DNA of 64,000 nucleotides from Litchfieldella anticariensis FP35 = DSM 16096 (GCF_000409775.1 NZ_KE332377.1:248001-312000); one strand, 5' to 3'. Shown: positions 34,516 through 43,350, counted from the stretch's first letter. The notes: a model not told the origin generated them from the letters alone. Made by a program: numbers and translations.

Positions 34516-35781
34516 CTATACCTTGCTGATGATCAGGGCGGCATTCACCCCACCGAAGCCGAAGCCATTGCACAGCACATGCTGGGTGGGCTGTTGGCGT
34601 GCCGCCCCAGAGACGAAGTCCAGATCCTGCATGTCGTCGTCGGCATTTTCCAGGTTCAGGGTCGGAGGCAGCCAGTCGTTTATCACCGCCAGAGCGGAGA
34701 AAATACTTTCCACGCCGCCGGCGGCACCGAGCAGATGGCCGGTGGCCGATTTGGTGGCGGAGATCGGGATACCGGAGAGTGCATCGCCGAATACGTTGCG
34801 CAAGGCGGCGATCTCGGCACGGTCACCGACTGGAGTCGAAGTGGCGTGAGCATTGATGTGGCTGATCGCTTCGAGAGGAAGCGCTGCCATCTTCAGCGCT
34901 GCGCGGATGGCCGCTGCGGCACCGGCACCGTCTTCCGGGCCGGCGGTGATGTGGTAGGCATCGGCACTGGTGCCATAGCCACTGATGATGGCCAGGGGAG
35001 TTGCCCCGCGTGCCTCGGCGTGGTCTAAACTCTCGATCACCATCAGCCCCGCGCCTTCTCCCATGACGAAGCCATTGCGTGCCCGGTCGAAGGGTCGCGA
35101 AGCCTTGCTGGGGTCTTCCTGCTCGGTGGAGAGCGCCTTCATAGCGTGGAAGCTGGCTAGCGATAGTGGATCAATACAGGCCTCGGCGCCGCCCACCACG
35201 GCCACGTCGGCCTCGCCACTGCGTATCAGGCGCATGCCATCACCAATGGCCTGGACGCCTGCCGCGCAGGCGGTAACCGGACACCCTAGCGGTCCCCGGA
35301 AGCCATAACGAATCGAGAGGTTGCTCGCGGCCAGATTGGCCAGGAAGGCTGGCACGGTGAAGGGAGAGAGGCGGCGATGGCCGCGCGTTGTCAGGGTGTT
35401 CTGTGCCTGGGTGATGGTGGGGAGGCCACCGATACCAGAGCCCACGATGGTGGCAGTGGCCTGTCGGTCCGCGTCGCGTGACGGGAACCAGTCGGCCTGG
35501 GTCAGTGCCTCTTCGGCAGCGGCCATGGCGTAGAGACTGAAGAGCTCCAGTTTGCGACGCTCCTTGGCGTCGGCCACGCGGTCCGGGTCGAGGCCGGCTT
35601 CGGGATCGTCGGTGATGCCGGGAACCGAGCCCGCGACCTTGATCGGCAGGTCGCCGGTATCGAATCGGGTGATCGGGCCAATGCCGGAGTGGCCGGCCAG
35701 CAGACGTCCCCAGCCTGTCTTGACGCCGCAACCGAGGGGGCTGATCATTCCCATGCCGGTGATGACGAGCGGTGATTGCAT
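34516..35781 (-). CDS. Beta-ketoacyl-ACP synthase II-type enzyme (FabF-like)
   Basis: The 421-residue protein starts MQSPLVITGMGMISPLGCG and carries the thiolase-fold condensing triad: cysteine in VTACAAGVQAIGDGMRLI near residue 170, histidine in HINAHATSTPVGDRAEI near 310, and lysine/histidine in KSATGHLLGAAGGVES near 345. It condenses malonyl-ACP with acyl chains. It is not in a fab cluster and is divergent from a TetR regulator, so it is probably an extra, regulated copy that changes membrane fatty acids. The 147-bp gap between the two starts should hold the shared operator. Confidence 0.9.
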   Translation of the reverse strand: MQSPLVITGMGMISPLGCGVKTGWGRLLAGHSGIGPITRFDTGDLPIKVAGSVPGITDDPEAGLDPDRVADAKERRKLELFSLYAMAAAEEALTQADWFPSRDADRQATATIVGSGIGGLPTITQAQNTLTTRGHRRLSPFTVPAFLANLAASNLSIRYGFRGPLGCPVTACAAGVQAIGDGMRLIRSGEADVAVVGGAEACIDPLSLASFHAMKALSTEQEDPSKASRPFDRARNGFVMGEGAGLMVIESLDHAEARGATPLAIISGYGTSADAYHITAGPEDGAGAAAAIRAALKMAALPLEAISHINAHATSTPVGDRAEIAALRNVFGDALSGIPISATKSATGHLLGAAGGVESIFSALAVINDWLPPTLNLENADDDMQDLDFVSGAARQQPTQHVLCNGFGFGGVNAALIISKV

Positions 35782-35928
35782 GGTGCCTCCTGAAGTCCTG
35801 GGAATGTGGCCAAGCTAGCACCGGGCTAGATATGATCAAGATAATATTCAGCGTGGGAAATGCTGAACAAATCGACGAGCGATTCACTCGCGCAGGCATT
35901 CGTGCAGTGTTTCCTGGACGAGGTGACC

Positions 35929-36585
35929 ATGCCCTACTCAACAGCCCACAAGGCGGAATCCCGGGAGCGCATCCTCAAGTCCGCCATCGAGTTGTTCAGT
36001 CGCCAAGGCTTTGAAAAGGTCTCCATTGGGCAGATCATGAAGTTGGCCAAGATGACCCACGGCGCCTTCTATGCGCATTTCGCGTCGAAGGAAGCGCTCT
36101 ATCACGAGTCGGTGCGGAAGACGTTGGAGGGCAGCCGAGCGGCACGGCTGGTCAAGGGACCCTTGTCGGTGAAGCACCTGACGGATCTGGTGGCCAACTA
36201 CTGGAATCTCCAGGAGTTGGAACGCAAGCGAAAGCCGGGCCCGGAAACAGTGCTGTTCAATGAGATCGGTAACGAGAATGCCGAGATCCGCACGTTGTTC
36301 GAAGCTTCCTACCTGCGCATGAGAAAGATGCTGGAAACCCGGCTCATCGCACTGGGGCGCTTGAAGAAATTGCCCATCGAACCCGATCGCGAGGTCATCG
36401 CCGAAAAGTCTCGCGCCATCCTCGCCTCGCTGGTCGGCGCCGTAGCCATCGCCAAGAGCCTGCCCGATGAGAAGGAGCGTCAGCAAATTCTCAAGGCTGC
36501 CCAACGTCAGATCTTGCAGATGCTAGGGGTCGGCGAAAGCGAGCTGGAAAGAATGCTGCGTGCGGCGGGGCAGAATAGTGGGTGA
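35929..36585 (+). CDS. TetR-family transcriptional regulator
   Basis: The ATG at 35929 follows GAGGTG; the frame extends to 35860 without conserved sequence. The 218-residue protein has the TetR helix-turn-helix ERILKSAIELFSRQGFEKVSIGQIMKLAKMTHGAFYAHFASKEAL in two parts (residues 10-55), followed by an all-helical ligand domain. It is divergent from the fabF-like gene, which it likely represses. The effector could be an acyl-CoA or fatty acid by analogy with FabR-type regulators; that is inference. Confidence 0.9.
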   Translation: MPYSTAHKAESRERILKSAIELFSRQGFEKVSIGQIMKLAKMTHGAFYAHFASKEALYHESVRKTLEGSRAARLVKGPLSVKHLTDLVANYWNLQELERKRKPGPETVLFNEIGNENAEIRTLFEASYLRMRKMLETRLIALGRLKKLPIEPDREVIAEKSRAILASLVGAVAIAKSLPDEKERQQILKAAQRQILQMLGVGESELERMLRAAGQNSG

Positions 36586-36631
36586 GCATCAGCCTGTTTG
36601 CATCCACACTCTCACCGCCGACGACCTGGCC

Positions 36632-37687
36632 ATGATGAATGCCCTAGCTGCCGACCACCGCATTCTCACTCTCATCGATGCCCATGCTGGTGGCGATCTC
36701 GGTCGTGTCGTCATGGACGGCGTGGGAAACTTGCCGAAGGGCAGTGTGGCGGAGCGCGCGCTTTTCCTGCGGGAGCAAGCCGACGGGTTGCGCCGTCTTC
36801 TCATTCGGGAGCCCTATGGCGATCCCTCCCATTGCATCAATTTGGTTGTTCCGCCTGCGAGTCCGGAGGCGGATGCCGGGCTGATCATCATGGGGACGAT
36901 GGGTTATCCGGATTTTTCCGGTTCCAATGCCATGTGCACCGTCGCTGCCCTGGTCAAGGCCGGGTGGCTGGCCCTGAAGGATGGGCAGAGCGACTTGTCG
37001 CTCGAGACTCCCGGAGGGGTCACCCGGCTGAATGTTTCTCATCATGCGGGGGAACTGGAAACGGTCTCCTATGATGCGCTGCCCGGTTTCGTGGCGGCGG
37101 AAGGGTGCTGGGCGGACGTCGAGGGCTGGGGAAGAGTGCGTTACAGCCTCGTCTATGGCGGTGTCTTTTATGCTGTTGTGTCCGCGACGGATGTGGGGCT
37201 CGATCCGGCGCGGACGCCGACTCCGACATTGACGCAATTCTTCAGCGACTTTCTTCGCGTTGCCGCACGCCAAAAGCTCCATCATCCGGTTATAGGCGCC
37301 ATGCCGCCGCTTTCATTGGCGCTCCTTGCCAATCCGTTGGAGACGGACCTCACGGGTGTACCGGTTGCGCGGGTAGCGGTCTATATGGAGCCACATGTCA
37401 TTTGCCGTGGCCCGACCGGAACGGGAACGACCGCTCTTCTGGCTTGGCTGGCGTGCCGCGGAGAAATCGCCCCCGGCTCGACGATCCGAACGATCTCTCC
37501 ATTCGGCAACGAGTTTTCAGGAACCCTTAGCGCTACGAATATCGCGGTCGGTGGTCACCCGGCTGTCGGGACGCGTATTACCGGTAAGCCGCACCTTTTA
37601 TCACCCGGTCGCATTGTCATCGATCTTGGCGATCCGCATGTCGACAGGCGAGAGCTTGAGCCGATTCTCGTTCATGGCGAGGACTAA
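36632..37687 (+). CDS. Proline racemase/hydroxyproline dehydratase-family enzyme
   Basis: I use the ATG at 36632 (MMNALAADHRI); the open frame starts upstream at 36560 and overlaps the TetR gene. The roughly 351-residue product matches the racemase family: DAHAGGDLGRVVMDG near residue 15, GSNAMCTVAALVKAG with the first catalytic cysteine near 97, YGGVFYAVVSA, and GPTGTGTTALLAWLACRG near 270. In true proline racemases the last motif has cysteine before GTGT; here it is threonine, as in trans-3-hydroxy-L-proline dehydratases. A dehydratase rather than a racemase is therefore likely. Confidence 0.82.
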   Translation: MMNALAADHRILTLIDAHAGGDLGRVVMDGVGNLPKGSVAERALFLREQADGLRRLLIREPYGDPSHCINLVVPPASPEADAGLIIMGTMGYPDFSGSNAMCTVAALVKAGWLALKDGQSDLSLETPGGVTRLNVSHHAGELETVSYDALPGFVAAEGCWADVEGWGRVRYSLVYGGVFYAVVSATDVGLDPARTPTPTLTQFFSDFLRVAARQKLHHPVIGAMPPLSLALLANPLETDLTGVPVARVAVYMEPHVICRGPTGTGTTALLAWLACRGEIAPGSTIRTISPFGNEFSGTLSATNIAVGGHPAVGTRITGKPHLLSPGRIVIDLGDPHVDRRELEPILVHGED

Positions 37688-37738
37688 CCCCGCTCGCAGC
37701 ATTAAGACCGTGTAATGCCTTGCCTCAGAACCACGCAT

Positions 37739-38230
37739 TCAGGGCGTGTAAAAGAAGCTGGTCATCCAGCCCGCTGCATACAGACCGAGGCCGAAAATCC
37801 CGTGTGTGATAAGACTCTGGAGCCGTGCAACGGCAGGGCGTGGCGTGCGGCTGGCGGCAATTCCCGCACCCATTCCCGGCTGCATAACCAGGAAGGGGGC
37901 TGCCACGGTGCCAATACCCACGATTAGCGCAGGCCAGATCGTTGGATGGCGGACCCAAGTAAGGCCCCAGATACCGAGCAGTATGGTCGCAAACGCAATG
38001 CCGATCAGGTAATGGAGAGTCCACCCGATCAGGCGCTCGCCGCGTATAGGTGGCGTGGTCGCGATAGCGTCATGGCGAAAACGTCCACGCGCCAGATACG
38101 CGAACCAACGGCCGACCAGCCCATAATCCAGCGAAGGAATGCCGAACAGGCGCTTCCGGGCGATTGCCCAGAGATCCATCACCGCTGTCGCGCCCACCCC
38201 GATGAGAAGAACACATACCAGGTAGTTCAT
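37739..38230 (-). CDS. DUF2938 membrane protein
   Basis: The ATG at 38230 (MNYLVCVLLIGVGATAVMDL) has GGAGAC upstream. The 163-residue product has four membrane helices and the family phrases DLWAIARKRLFGIPSLDYGLVGRW, GWTLHYLIGIAFA and PFLVMQPGMGAGIAASRTP. DUF2938 proteins are inner-membrane proteins of unknown role. It is divergent from a MerR-type regulator 76 bp away, with a perfect palindrome between the starts, so it is likely that regulator's target. Confidence 0.85.
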   Translation of the reverse strand: MNYLVCVLLIGVGATAVMDLWAIARKRLFGIPSLDYGLVGRWFAYLARGRFRHDAIATTPPIRGERLIGWTLHYLIGIAFATILLGIWGLTWVRHPTIWPALIVGIGTVAAPFLVMQPGMGAGIAASRTPRPAVARLQSLITHGIFGLGLYAAGWMTSFFYTP

Positions 38231-38278
38231 AACCGTCTCCAGTTTCTTGCGTTCAAGTCGCGCAAATCGCATAGTGCT

Positions 38279-38298
38279 ACTTCAAGTCAACTTGAAGT
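38279..38298. promoter_or_regulatory. MerR-type operator, perfect 9-2-9 palindrome
   Basis: ACTTCAAGT (38279-38287) and ACTTGAAGT (38290-38298) form a perfect inverted repeat between the divergent DUF2938 and MerR genes, 8 bp before the MerR start. Size and position suit a MerR-family dimer binding between promoter elements with a long spacer. Confidence 0.75.
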
Positions 38299-38306
38299 CA
38301 AGAGTT

Positions 38307-38741
38307 ATGCATTCCTTGGATATTGGTGAGGTCGTACAGCAGTCCGGCGTACCTGCCTCGACGTTACGTTTTTATGAAGAGAAGGGCTTGATTGCTTCTG
38401 TAGGCAGGCGGGGTCTGCGCCGCTTGTTCGATCCCAGCGTCCTGGAACGATTGGCGCTGATCGCGCTGGGGCGCTCAGCCGGTTTCTCGCTCGATGAAAT
38501 CGCTAGCATGTTTGGCCCCGACGGGCGCCCGCAGATTGACCGGCAAACGCTCGCGGCCAAGGCGGATGAGCTGGAAGCGACGATCCGTAAGCTGACAGCC
38601 ATGCGCGATGGCCTGCGACATGCCGCCGATTGTCCCGCGCCGAGCCATATGGAATGCCCCACGTTCCGCCGTCTGCTGAAACTCGCCGGGGCCGGGGCGA
38701 TAGGTGTATCAGGCAAGAAGTCATCGTCAAGACAACGGTAG
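38307..38741 (+). CDS. MerR-family regulator
   Basis: The ATG at 38307 (MHSLDIGEVVQQSGVPAST) starts the conserved winged helix: TLRFYEEKGLIASVGRRGLRRLFD near residue 18-45, then a dimerisation coiled coil. The 144-residue product has three cysteines, at LRHAADCPAPSHMECPTF near 115 and nearby, that could bind a metal or react with oxidants. It is divergent from the DUF2938 gene and probably regulates it through the palindrome at 38279. Downstream lies a broken oxidoreductase that may once have been a second target. Confidence 0.88.
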   Translation: MHSLDIGEVVQQSGVPASTLRFYEEKGLIASVGRRGLRRLFDPSVLERLALIALGRSAGFSLDEIASMFGPDGRPQIDRQTLAAKADELEATIRKLTAMRDGLRHAADCPAPSHMECPTFRRLLKLAGAGAIGVSGKKSSSRQR

Positions 38742-38837
38742 CGGCGATTGCCGTGTTAGCCGTGCTGACAGGCGACGGGAGGCCTCGCCGCTACGTATTG
38801 CACAAGTTCGAACAGGAACGCAGCCAGTGAAAACAGC

Positions 38838-39008
38838 GTGACTGAGTATGATGTACATCCGTCGCCTACCCGCAGCGCCATTTTCAATGCGGGCAAGACC
38901 AGCCGCATCAATGTTGCGCACTTCATGGCTGATCTGATCACGGACGCCGAGACATGGAGCAGATGGAAGGGGCGGATGCCCGTGATCTACAACAAGGGAT
39001 TTTCCTAG
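38838..39008 (+). pseudogene. C-terminal fragment of an NAD(P)H-binding oxidoreductase
   Basis: The frame from 38838 to 39008 reads VTEYDVHPSPTRSAIFNAG then KTSRINVAHFMADLITDAE and TWSRWKGRMPVIYNKGFS. This is the end of NmrA/YwnB-type NAD(P)-binding proteins, in which TSR-VA-FM-LI and the terminal PVIYN are conserved. The Rossmann N-terminus, about 150 residues, is absent. The fragment lies directly behind the MerR gene and just before structured repeat A. Confidence 0.7.
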
Positions 39009-39029
39009 CCTGCGACCAATCGCTGCTTT

Positions 39030-39165
39030 GCATCCAACGTTGCATCTGCTTACTCTTGACCGCCGAGGTCGCGAAGACGGCCGTGAATAACAAATGCATG
39101 GGTACGAACGGACTACCACAGGCAGATGGCAGGAACCATCGCGTCGTGCAGGGTAGGGCTGTGGG
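39030..39165. repeat. Structured dispersed repeat, copy A
   Basis: This copy starts with GCATCCAACGT and contains a hairpin GCCG...CGGC, then GGACTACCACA, a variable hairpin GATGG-CAGGAA-CCATC, and GTGCAGGGTAGGG. It shares order and sequence blocks with the copies at 42055, 49772 and 52685. It is the most diverged at its right end (GGCTGTGGG instead of GGGCGGTAG). It lies in the 472-bp gap between the MerR and response-regulator genes. Confidence 0.65.
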
Positions 39166-39213
39166 TAAGATCAGTGATGCCGAATACCGCATAGGCAGTT
39201 AGACGGACAACTC

Positions 39214-39897
39214 ATGCATGTTCTGATTATTGAGGATAACCCGGATATCATCGCGAATCTGTACGGATATCTGGAACCCCTTGGCTATACGCTGGACGTG
39301 GCGCGCAATGGCAATGTAGGTGTTTCCTGCGCAACGGGCTCCTGCCATGATGCGATTGTCCTCGACCTCTCGCTGCCAGGTATGGATGGCGTGGAGGTAT
39401 GCCAGACGCTCCGCCGGGACTATCGGCTGGCGACGCCGATCCTGATGCTGACCGCGCGTGACACCGTGCACGATAAGTTGACCGGATTCGAGGTCGGCGC
39501 TGACGACTACCTGGTCAAGCCCTATTCCCTCCCTGAGCTGGATGCGCGCCTGAAGGCGCTGGTACGCCGCTCGCGCAATGAGCATGTGCAATCGGTCCTG
39601 GCCTTTGGCGACCTTCGGCTGGATGCGAGCACCGGCCATGCCACACGCGCCGGACAGTCGCTCGACCTGACGCCGACGGGTTACAAGATTCTCACCGCGC
39701 TGATGCGTGCCGCCCCGAAGCTGATAACGCGCGAAGCGATCGAGCGCGAGATATGGGGCGACAACCCACCGGATAGCGATGCATTGCGCACCCATATCCA
39801 TACGCTGCGTCAGGCGCTCGACAAGCCTTTCCCCCACCCAATGCTGCTGACCTTGCCAGGCACCGGTTATCGATTGACGGTGCCCAGTGAAACCTAG
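39214..39897 (+). CDS. OmpR-family response regulator
   Basis: The 227-residue protein has a receiver domain with acidic IIEDN, acceptor aspartate in IVLDLSLPGMDGVEV near residue 51, threonine in MLTARD and lysine in DDYLVKPYSLPEL. The winged-helix DNA-binding domain follows (LDLTPTGYKILTALMRAAPKLITREAIE and a terminal GYRLTV). It overlaps the kinase gene by 11 bp. The next gene downstream is an alpha carbonic anhydrase, a possible but unproven target. Confidence 0.93.
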   Translation: MHVLIIEDNPDIIANLYGYLEPLGYTLDVARNGNVGVSCATGSCHDAIVLDLSLPGMDGVEVCQTLRRDYRLATPILMLTARDTVHDKLTGFEVGADDYLVKPYSLPELDARLKALVRRSRNEHVQSVLAFGDLRLDASTGHATRAGQSLDLTPTGYKILTALMRAAPKLITREAIEREIWGDNPPDSDALRTHIHTLRQALDKPFPHPMLLTLPGTGYRLTVPSET

Positions 39898-41155
39898 ACT
39901 TTCGCTCAAAAAGCGCATCGCGCTCACCTACATCCTGCTGACCGTCGCAGTGGCCGGTGCCTTTAGCCTGGTTTCCTATGTCGCCGTGAAGGTTATTGAA
40001 GAACAAGTAATCGATGCACGACTCGCCAGGATAGCGGACAGGTTGATCGATGTTCATGAGTTGGGCTATATGCCGGATGCGCCACCGGATGTGCGCTTCC
40101 TGATCGACGCTGGCATTCCAGCCGAGTTGCGGCAATTGCCTGCCGGCTTCCACGAACTGAAACTCGGCGAACGGTGGGTTCATGCGTTGCTGCGTGACCA
40201 CGGTACCAGTCGTTACGCCGTGGTGCAGGAGGTAGGCGAACTCGAGCATACGGAACTGGTCATCATCCTGGCTTTGGCACTCGGCTTTGCCGTTAGTGTC
40301 CTGCTCGCTGCCGTACTCGGCGTGTTGAGTGCTCGGCGCGTGATTGCACCGGTAGCGGCGCTTGCCGAGGCGGTCGAGCGTAACGCGGGTCCGGCTGAGC
40401 TGCCTTCCCTTTCTGCGCACGATGAAATTGGCTCCTTGGCGCGCGCCTTCGCCAAGCGCACCGACAAATTGCAGCAGTTCCTGCAGCGCGAGCGGCTGTT
40501 CACCGGCGACGTCAGCCATGAATTGCGCACGCCATTGACCATTATGCTAGGCGCGGCGGAAGTGCTGGCCGCGCAGCTGTCGGACCATCCGGTGCAATAT
40601 GCGACTGCGGAACGCATCCGGCGCGTGGCTGCCGAAACCGCGCAACGCGTCAGTGCACTGCTCCTGCTCTCGCGTACCCCGGAATCTCTGGATTCGCCGC
40701 GCATCGTGCTCAACACCATCATCGAGTCGGAAATGGAACGCTGCCGGCCCCTGTTGTACGGCAAGCCGGTCCAATGCCGATTGGACTGGACTGAACAGGT
40801 ATCGGCCGACGTACGCCCCGAATTGGCCGGGATCATGATCGGCAACTTGCTGCGTAATGCCTGCCAGCATACCGACCAAGGCATGATTCTTGTTCAGCTT
40901 ACCGCTGGCCGGCTAGTGGTTGAAGATACCGGCACGGGTATTCCCCAAGTAGTACGCGAGCGGCTGTTCGAACGCTTCGTTCACGGCGACGACTGGTCGG
41001 CGCACGAGGGGACGGGCCTGGGCCTGTCGATAGTCAAACGCGTGGTCGACCATATCGGCTGGGACGTACGCCTGGAGATTCCGGAAGCCGGGGGAACCCG
41101 CTTCGTCCTGACGTTCCCTCAGTCCTCGTCATCCAATCCTCTTAACGCCTCTTAA
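39887..41155 (+). CDS. Sensor histidine kinase
   Basis: The 422-residue protein has two membrane helices (about 12-34 and 122-148) around an 85-residue periplasmic loop, a HAMP-like linker, HisKA with the phospho-histidine in FTGDVSHELRTPLTIML near residue 208, and an HATPase domain with the N-box NLLRNACQHTD and GTGLGLSIVKRVVDHIG. The sensor loop has no known fold I can name. It pairs with the OmpR-type regulator that overlaps its start. Confidence 0.92.
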   Translation: MKPRLSLKKRIALTYILLTVAVAGAFSLVSYVAVKVIEEQVIDARLARIADRLIDVHELGYMPDAPPDVRFLIDAGIPAELRQLPAGFHELKLGERWVHALLRDHGTSRYAVVQEVGELEHTELVIILALALGFAVSVLLAAVLGVLSARRVIAPVAALAEAVERNAGPAELPSLSAHDEIGSLARAFAKRTDKLQQFLQRERLFTGDVSHELRTPLTIMLGAAEVLAAQLSDHPVQYATAERIRRVAAETAQRVSALLLLSRTPESLDSPRIVLNTIIESEMERCRPLLYGKPVQCRLDWTEQVSADVRPELAGIMIGNLLRNACQHTDQGMILVQLTAGRLVVEDTGTGIPQVVRERLFERFVHGDDWSAHEGTGLGLSIVKRVVDHIGWDVRLEIPEAGGTRFVLTFPQSSSSNPLNAS

Positions 41156-41220
41156 CGTTTTCTTGACGTCCATCGGTCTATCTTATCGATTCCATCGACA
41201 AGACCTCCAAGAGGATAACC

Positions 41221-41949
41221 ATGAAGAGAACAGTGATTGCCATTGCCATGTCGTTGCTTTCAAGCACCGCCTTTGCCAGTGATGGCGCTGCTTGGGGCTA
41301 TACAGGCGACATCGGGCCTGAGAATTGGGTAAAGCTTAGCCCAGAGTACAGCTCATGCGCCGGCAGCAATCAGTCACCCATCAACATGACAGGGTTCATT
41401 GACGCCGAACTGGAGCCAATTGCTTTTGACTACGAAGCGAAAAGTTCGGAAATTCTTAATAACGGTCATACTGTTCAAATCAATGTGCTTCCAGGTGACA
41501 CCATCACTGTCGATGGCATTGAGTTCGAACTAAAGCAATTCCACTTTCATGTGCCAAGTGAAAACGAAATACACGGCGAATCATTTCCCATGGAAGGACA
41601 TCTCGTACATGCCGACAAGGATGGCAATCTGGCAGTTGTAGCGGTCATGGTGACCGAGGGAGAGGCCAACGACGCTCTTGCAAAAGCGTGGGCACAAATG
41701 CCGGAGGAAGGCGAAACGGTAACCCTGACGTCAGACATCTCCCCGCTGGAAATCCTGCCGGAAAATCGCGATTACTACCGCTTCAATGGCTCATTGACTA
41801 CCCCCCCTTGCTCCGAGGGCGTGCGTTGGTTGGTGATGAAGCAGCCGATTACCGCATCCAAGGAACAAATCGAGGAATTCCTGCATGTGATGCATCACCC
41901 CAATAATCGCCCCGTGCAAGCGGTCAATGCACGCCCCGTGTTGCAATAA
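41221..41949 (+). CDS. Periplasmic alpha-class carbonic anhydrase
   Basis: The 242-residue product has a signal peptide (cleavage after AFA, residue 19) and the alpha-carbonic anhydrase pattern: WGYTGDIGPENW, SPINMTG, zinc histidines in FHFHVPSENEIHG near residue 108 and EGHLVHAD near 125, and YRFNGSLTTPPCSEGVRWLV near 185. One cysteine near residue 42 and one in PPCSE can form the usual disulfide. It interconverts CO2 and bicarbonate in the periplasm. A strong terminator follows. It is 65 bp after the kinase gene and may be its regulated output. Confidence 0.95.
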   Translation: MKRTVIAIAMSLLSSTAFASDGAAWGYTGDIGPENWVKLSPEYSSCAGSNQSPINMTGFIDAELEPIAFDYEAKSSEILNNGHTVQINVLPGDTITVDGIEFELKQFHFHVPSENEIHGESFPMEGHLVHADKDGNLAVVAVMVTEGEANDALAKAWAQMPEEGETVTLTSDISPLEILPENRDYYRFNGSLTTPPCSEGVRWLVMKQPITASKEQIEEFLHVMHHPNNRPVQAVNARPVLQ

Positions 41950-41966
41950 TCGACCCAGTATCGAGT

Positions 41967-42000
41967 AAAGAGGGGGCCGCTTCATACAGCGGCCCCTTTC
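41967..42000 (+). terminator. Terminator after carbonic anhydrase gene
   Basis: GGGGCCGCT (41973-41981) pairs with AGCGGCCCC (41988-41996) over a 6-nt loop and is followed by TTTC, with AAAGAG on the other side. It lies 20 bp after the stop and is a standard rho-independent terminator. Confidence 0.85.
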
Positions 42001-42054
42001 AGTCATGTCAGTTTAGCTGCGCCCGCATTCCACAAGCTCACACTTTACTATTAG

Positions 42055-42203
42055 GTATCCCTCATGCTTAATCTAGAAGTGAAGGCCGCTGAGACGGCTT
42101 GTAGTAAGGACGAAAGGACAAGGGGGCGAAGGGACTGCCGCAGGAAGAAGGCGTGATCGCTATTGCCATCGCGTCATGCAGGGCAGGGGCGGTAGCGTGT
42201 ACC
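42055..42203. repeat. Structured dispersed repeat, copy B
   Basis: The copy holds GGCCGCTGAGACGGC (hairpin GCCG/CGGC), GGGACTGCCGCA, a variable hairpin GCGTGA-T-CGC against CGCG-TCATGC, and TGCAGGGCAGGGGCGGTAGCG. The outer CTGCCGC and GCGGTAG can pair with one G-T. It fills most of the 325-bp gap (41950-42274) between the carbonic anhydrase terminator and the SagB-like gene. Confidence 0.7.
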
Positions 42204-42274
42204 CTCCTTGTCTTGAAGATTACGGCCATTCCCATGAGTCATGGAGATGCCTGCTTATGCATAGGAGATAGTGC

Positions 42275-42895
42275 GTGTTTTATGAACTACCCACTCCGGC
42301 TACTTCAGCAGCGCAATCTTTAGTGAGCTGTATCAAAGAGCGACGCAGTGTACGGAATTACTCGGAGGCTGCAATATCGCTGGCAGCTCTATCTCAGGTG
42401 CTTTGGGCCATACAAGGGAAGACGGGGGAGGGTAGCGAACGAGCGACGCCTTCTGCTGGAGGTTTATATCCATTGCATATCCATGTCCTGGTGCGGCGGG
42501 TTTCGGAGCTCAAGCATGGAGTCTACGAGTATGAATGGAATACTCACTCACTGAAGCTACTTGACGACAAGTCTCCGGAGGGAAATTTAACGGGAGTGGG
42601 TATCGGAGAACAACCCTGGCTTGAGGAATCCGCAGTCGTCATAGCGTTAGGTGCAAATTTTGATGGACCGGTGAAGTACTTCGAGTCGCAGTTACCGCGA
42701 GGCGAACGCGGCGTACGCTACGTGTTCATGGAATCGGGGGCTGCGGCGCAGAATGCACATCTGCAGGCGACGGCGCTGGGGCTTGGTTTTGTACTGGTGG
42801 CAGGCTTTGACGATGCCAAGGCAAAGAATGCGTTTCAGTTTGCCCCGGGTTTTGAGCCAACTGCATTATTTTGTATCGGCCAGCGGGACGATTGA
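42275..42895 (+). CDS. SagB-type nitroreductase-fold oxidoreductase
   Basis: The 206-residue protein has the FMN-binding nitroreductase fold: CIKERRSVRNYSEAAISLAAL near residue 18, then LWAIQGKTGEGSERATPSAGGLYPLHIHVL, the SagB/ThcOx-type version of the second motif, and GAAAQNAHLQATALGLGFVLVAGFDD near residue 155. SagB-type proteins oxidise azolines in peptide maturation, but stand-alone members are common and their substrates unknown. No precursor peptide was seen here. The next gene starts 2 bp later. Confidence 0.85.
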   Translation: MFYELPTPATSAAQSLVSCIKERRSVRNYSEAAISLAALSQVLWAIQGKTGEGSERATPSAGGLYPLHIHVLVRRVSELKHGVYEYEWNTHSLKLLDDKSPEGNLTGVGIGEQPWLEESAVVIALGANFDGPVKYFESQLPRGERGVRYVFMESGAAAQNAHLQATALGLGFVLVAGFDDAKAKNAFQFAPGFEPTALFCIGQRDD

Positions 42896-42897
42896 TT

Positions 42898-43350
42898 ATG
42901 CGGAAACAGGATATATCGGACTTTCTTCTCGATCGTTACCCTGGTGTCGTTTCTGTTAATGCATGGGGAGAACAGTCGTTCTTTTACAATCCAGAGAGTA
43001 TGCTTCCTCGTGGGGTTTACTTTGCGACTCTGAAGGACAAAGACGGTGCGAACGATAACGCTTCCGGTCTTTATCGGGATGGCGTTTATCGGTTTAACTT
43101 TGGTGTCAGCAAAGAAACGTATCAGAAGGTTCTGGGCTCTCAACCGGCGAGGCCTGCTGCTGGAGGCATTGTCGAAACAGGTCATGATTTCACACAGCTT
43201 AATACCTTGCTTCCTCATCCCGTGTACGGCTGGATGTCATGGGTTTGTGTGTTGAATCCTGACACCGAACTATTTGCCTCGCTTTTTCCAATGTTGGATG
43301 AATCCTACGATCTAGTCGTTGAAAAGTTCAAAAAGAGAGTGAAGTCATAG
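42898..43350 (+). CDS. DUF6194-like protein
   Basis: The ATG at 42898 is 2 bp after the SagB-like stop. The 150-residue product reads WGEQSFFYNPESMLPRGVYFATLKDKDG.. then GVYRFNFGVSKETY, RPAAGGIVETGHDFT and LLPHPVYGWMSWVCVLNP, a pattern I associate with DUF6194, small soluble proteins of unknown function. Tight coupling to the SagB-like gene suggests joint expression. The histidines in GHDF and PHPVY are conserved in my memory of the family and could be functional. Confidence 0.7.
   Translation: MRKQDISDFLLDRYPGVVSVNAWGEQSFFYNPESMLPRGVYFATLKDKDGANDNASGLYRDGVYRFNFGVSKETYQKVLGSQPARPAAGGIVETGHDFTQLNTLLPHPVYGWMSWVCVLNPDTELFASLFPMLDESYDLVVEKFKKRVKS

Noticed and set aside
38756-39192. Minus-strand small proteins between the MerR and response-regulator genes
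   Set aside because: The plus strand holds a recognisable oxidoreductase tail and the structured repeat; the minus frames have no family features.
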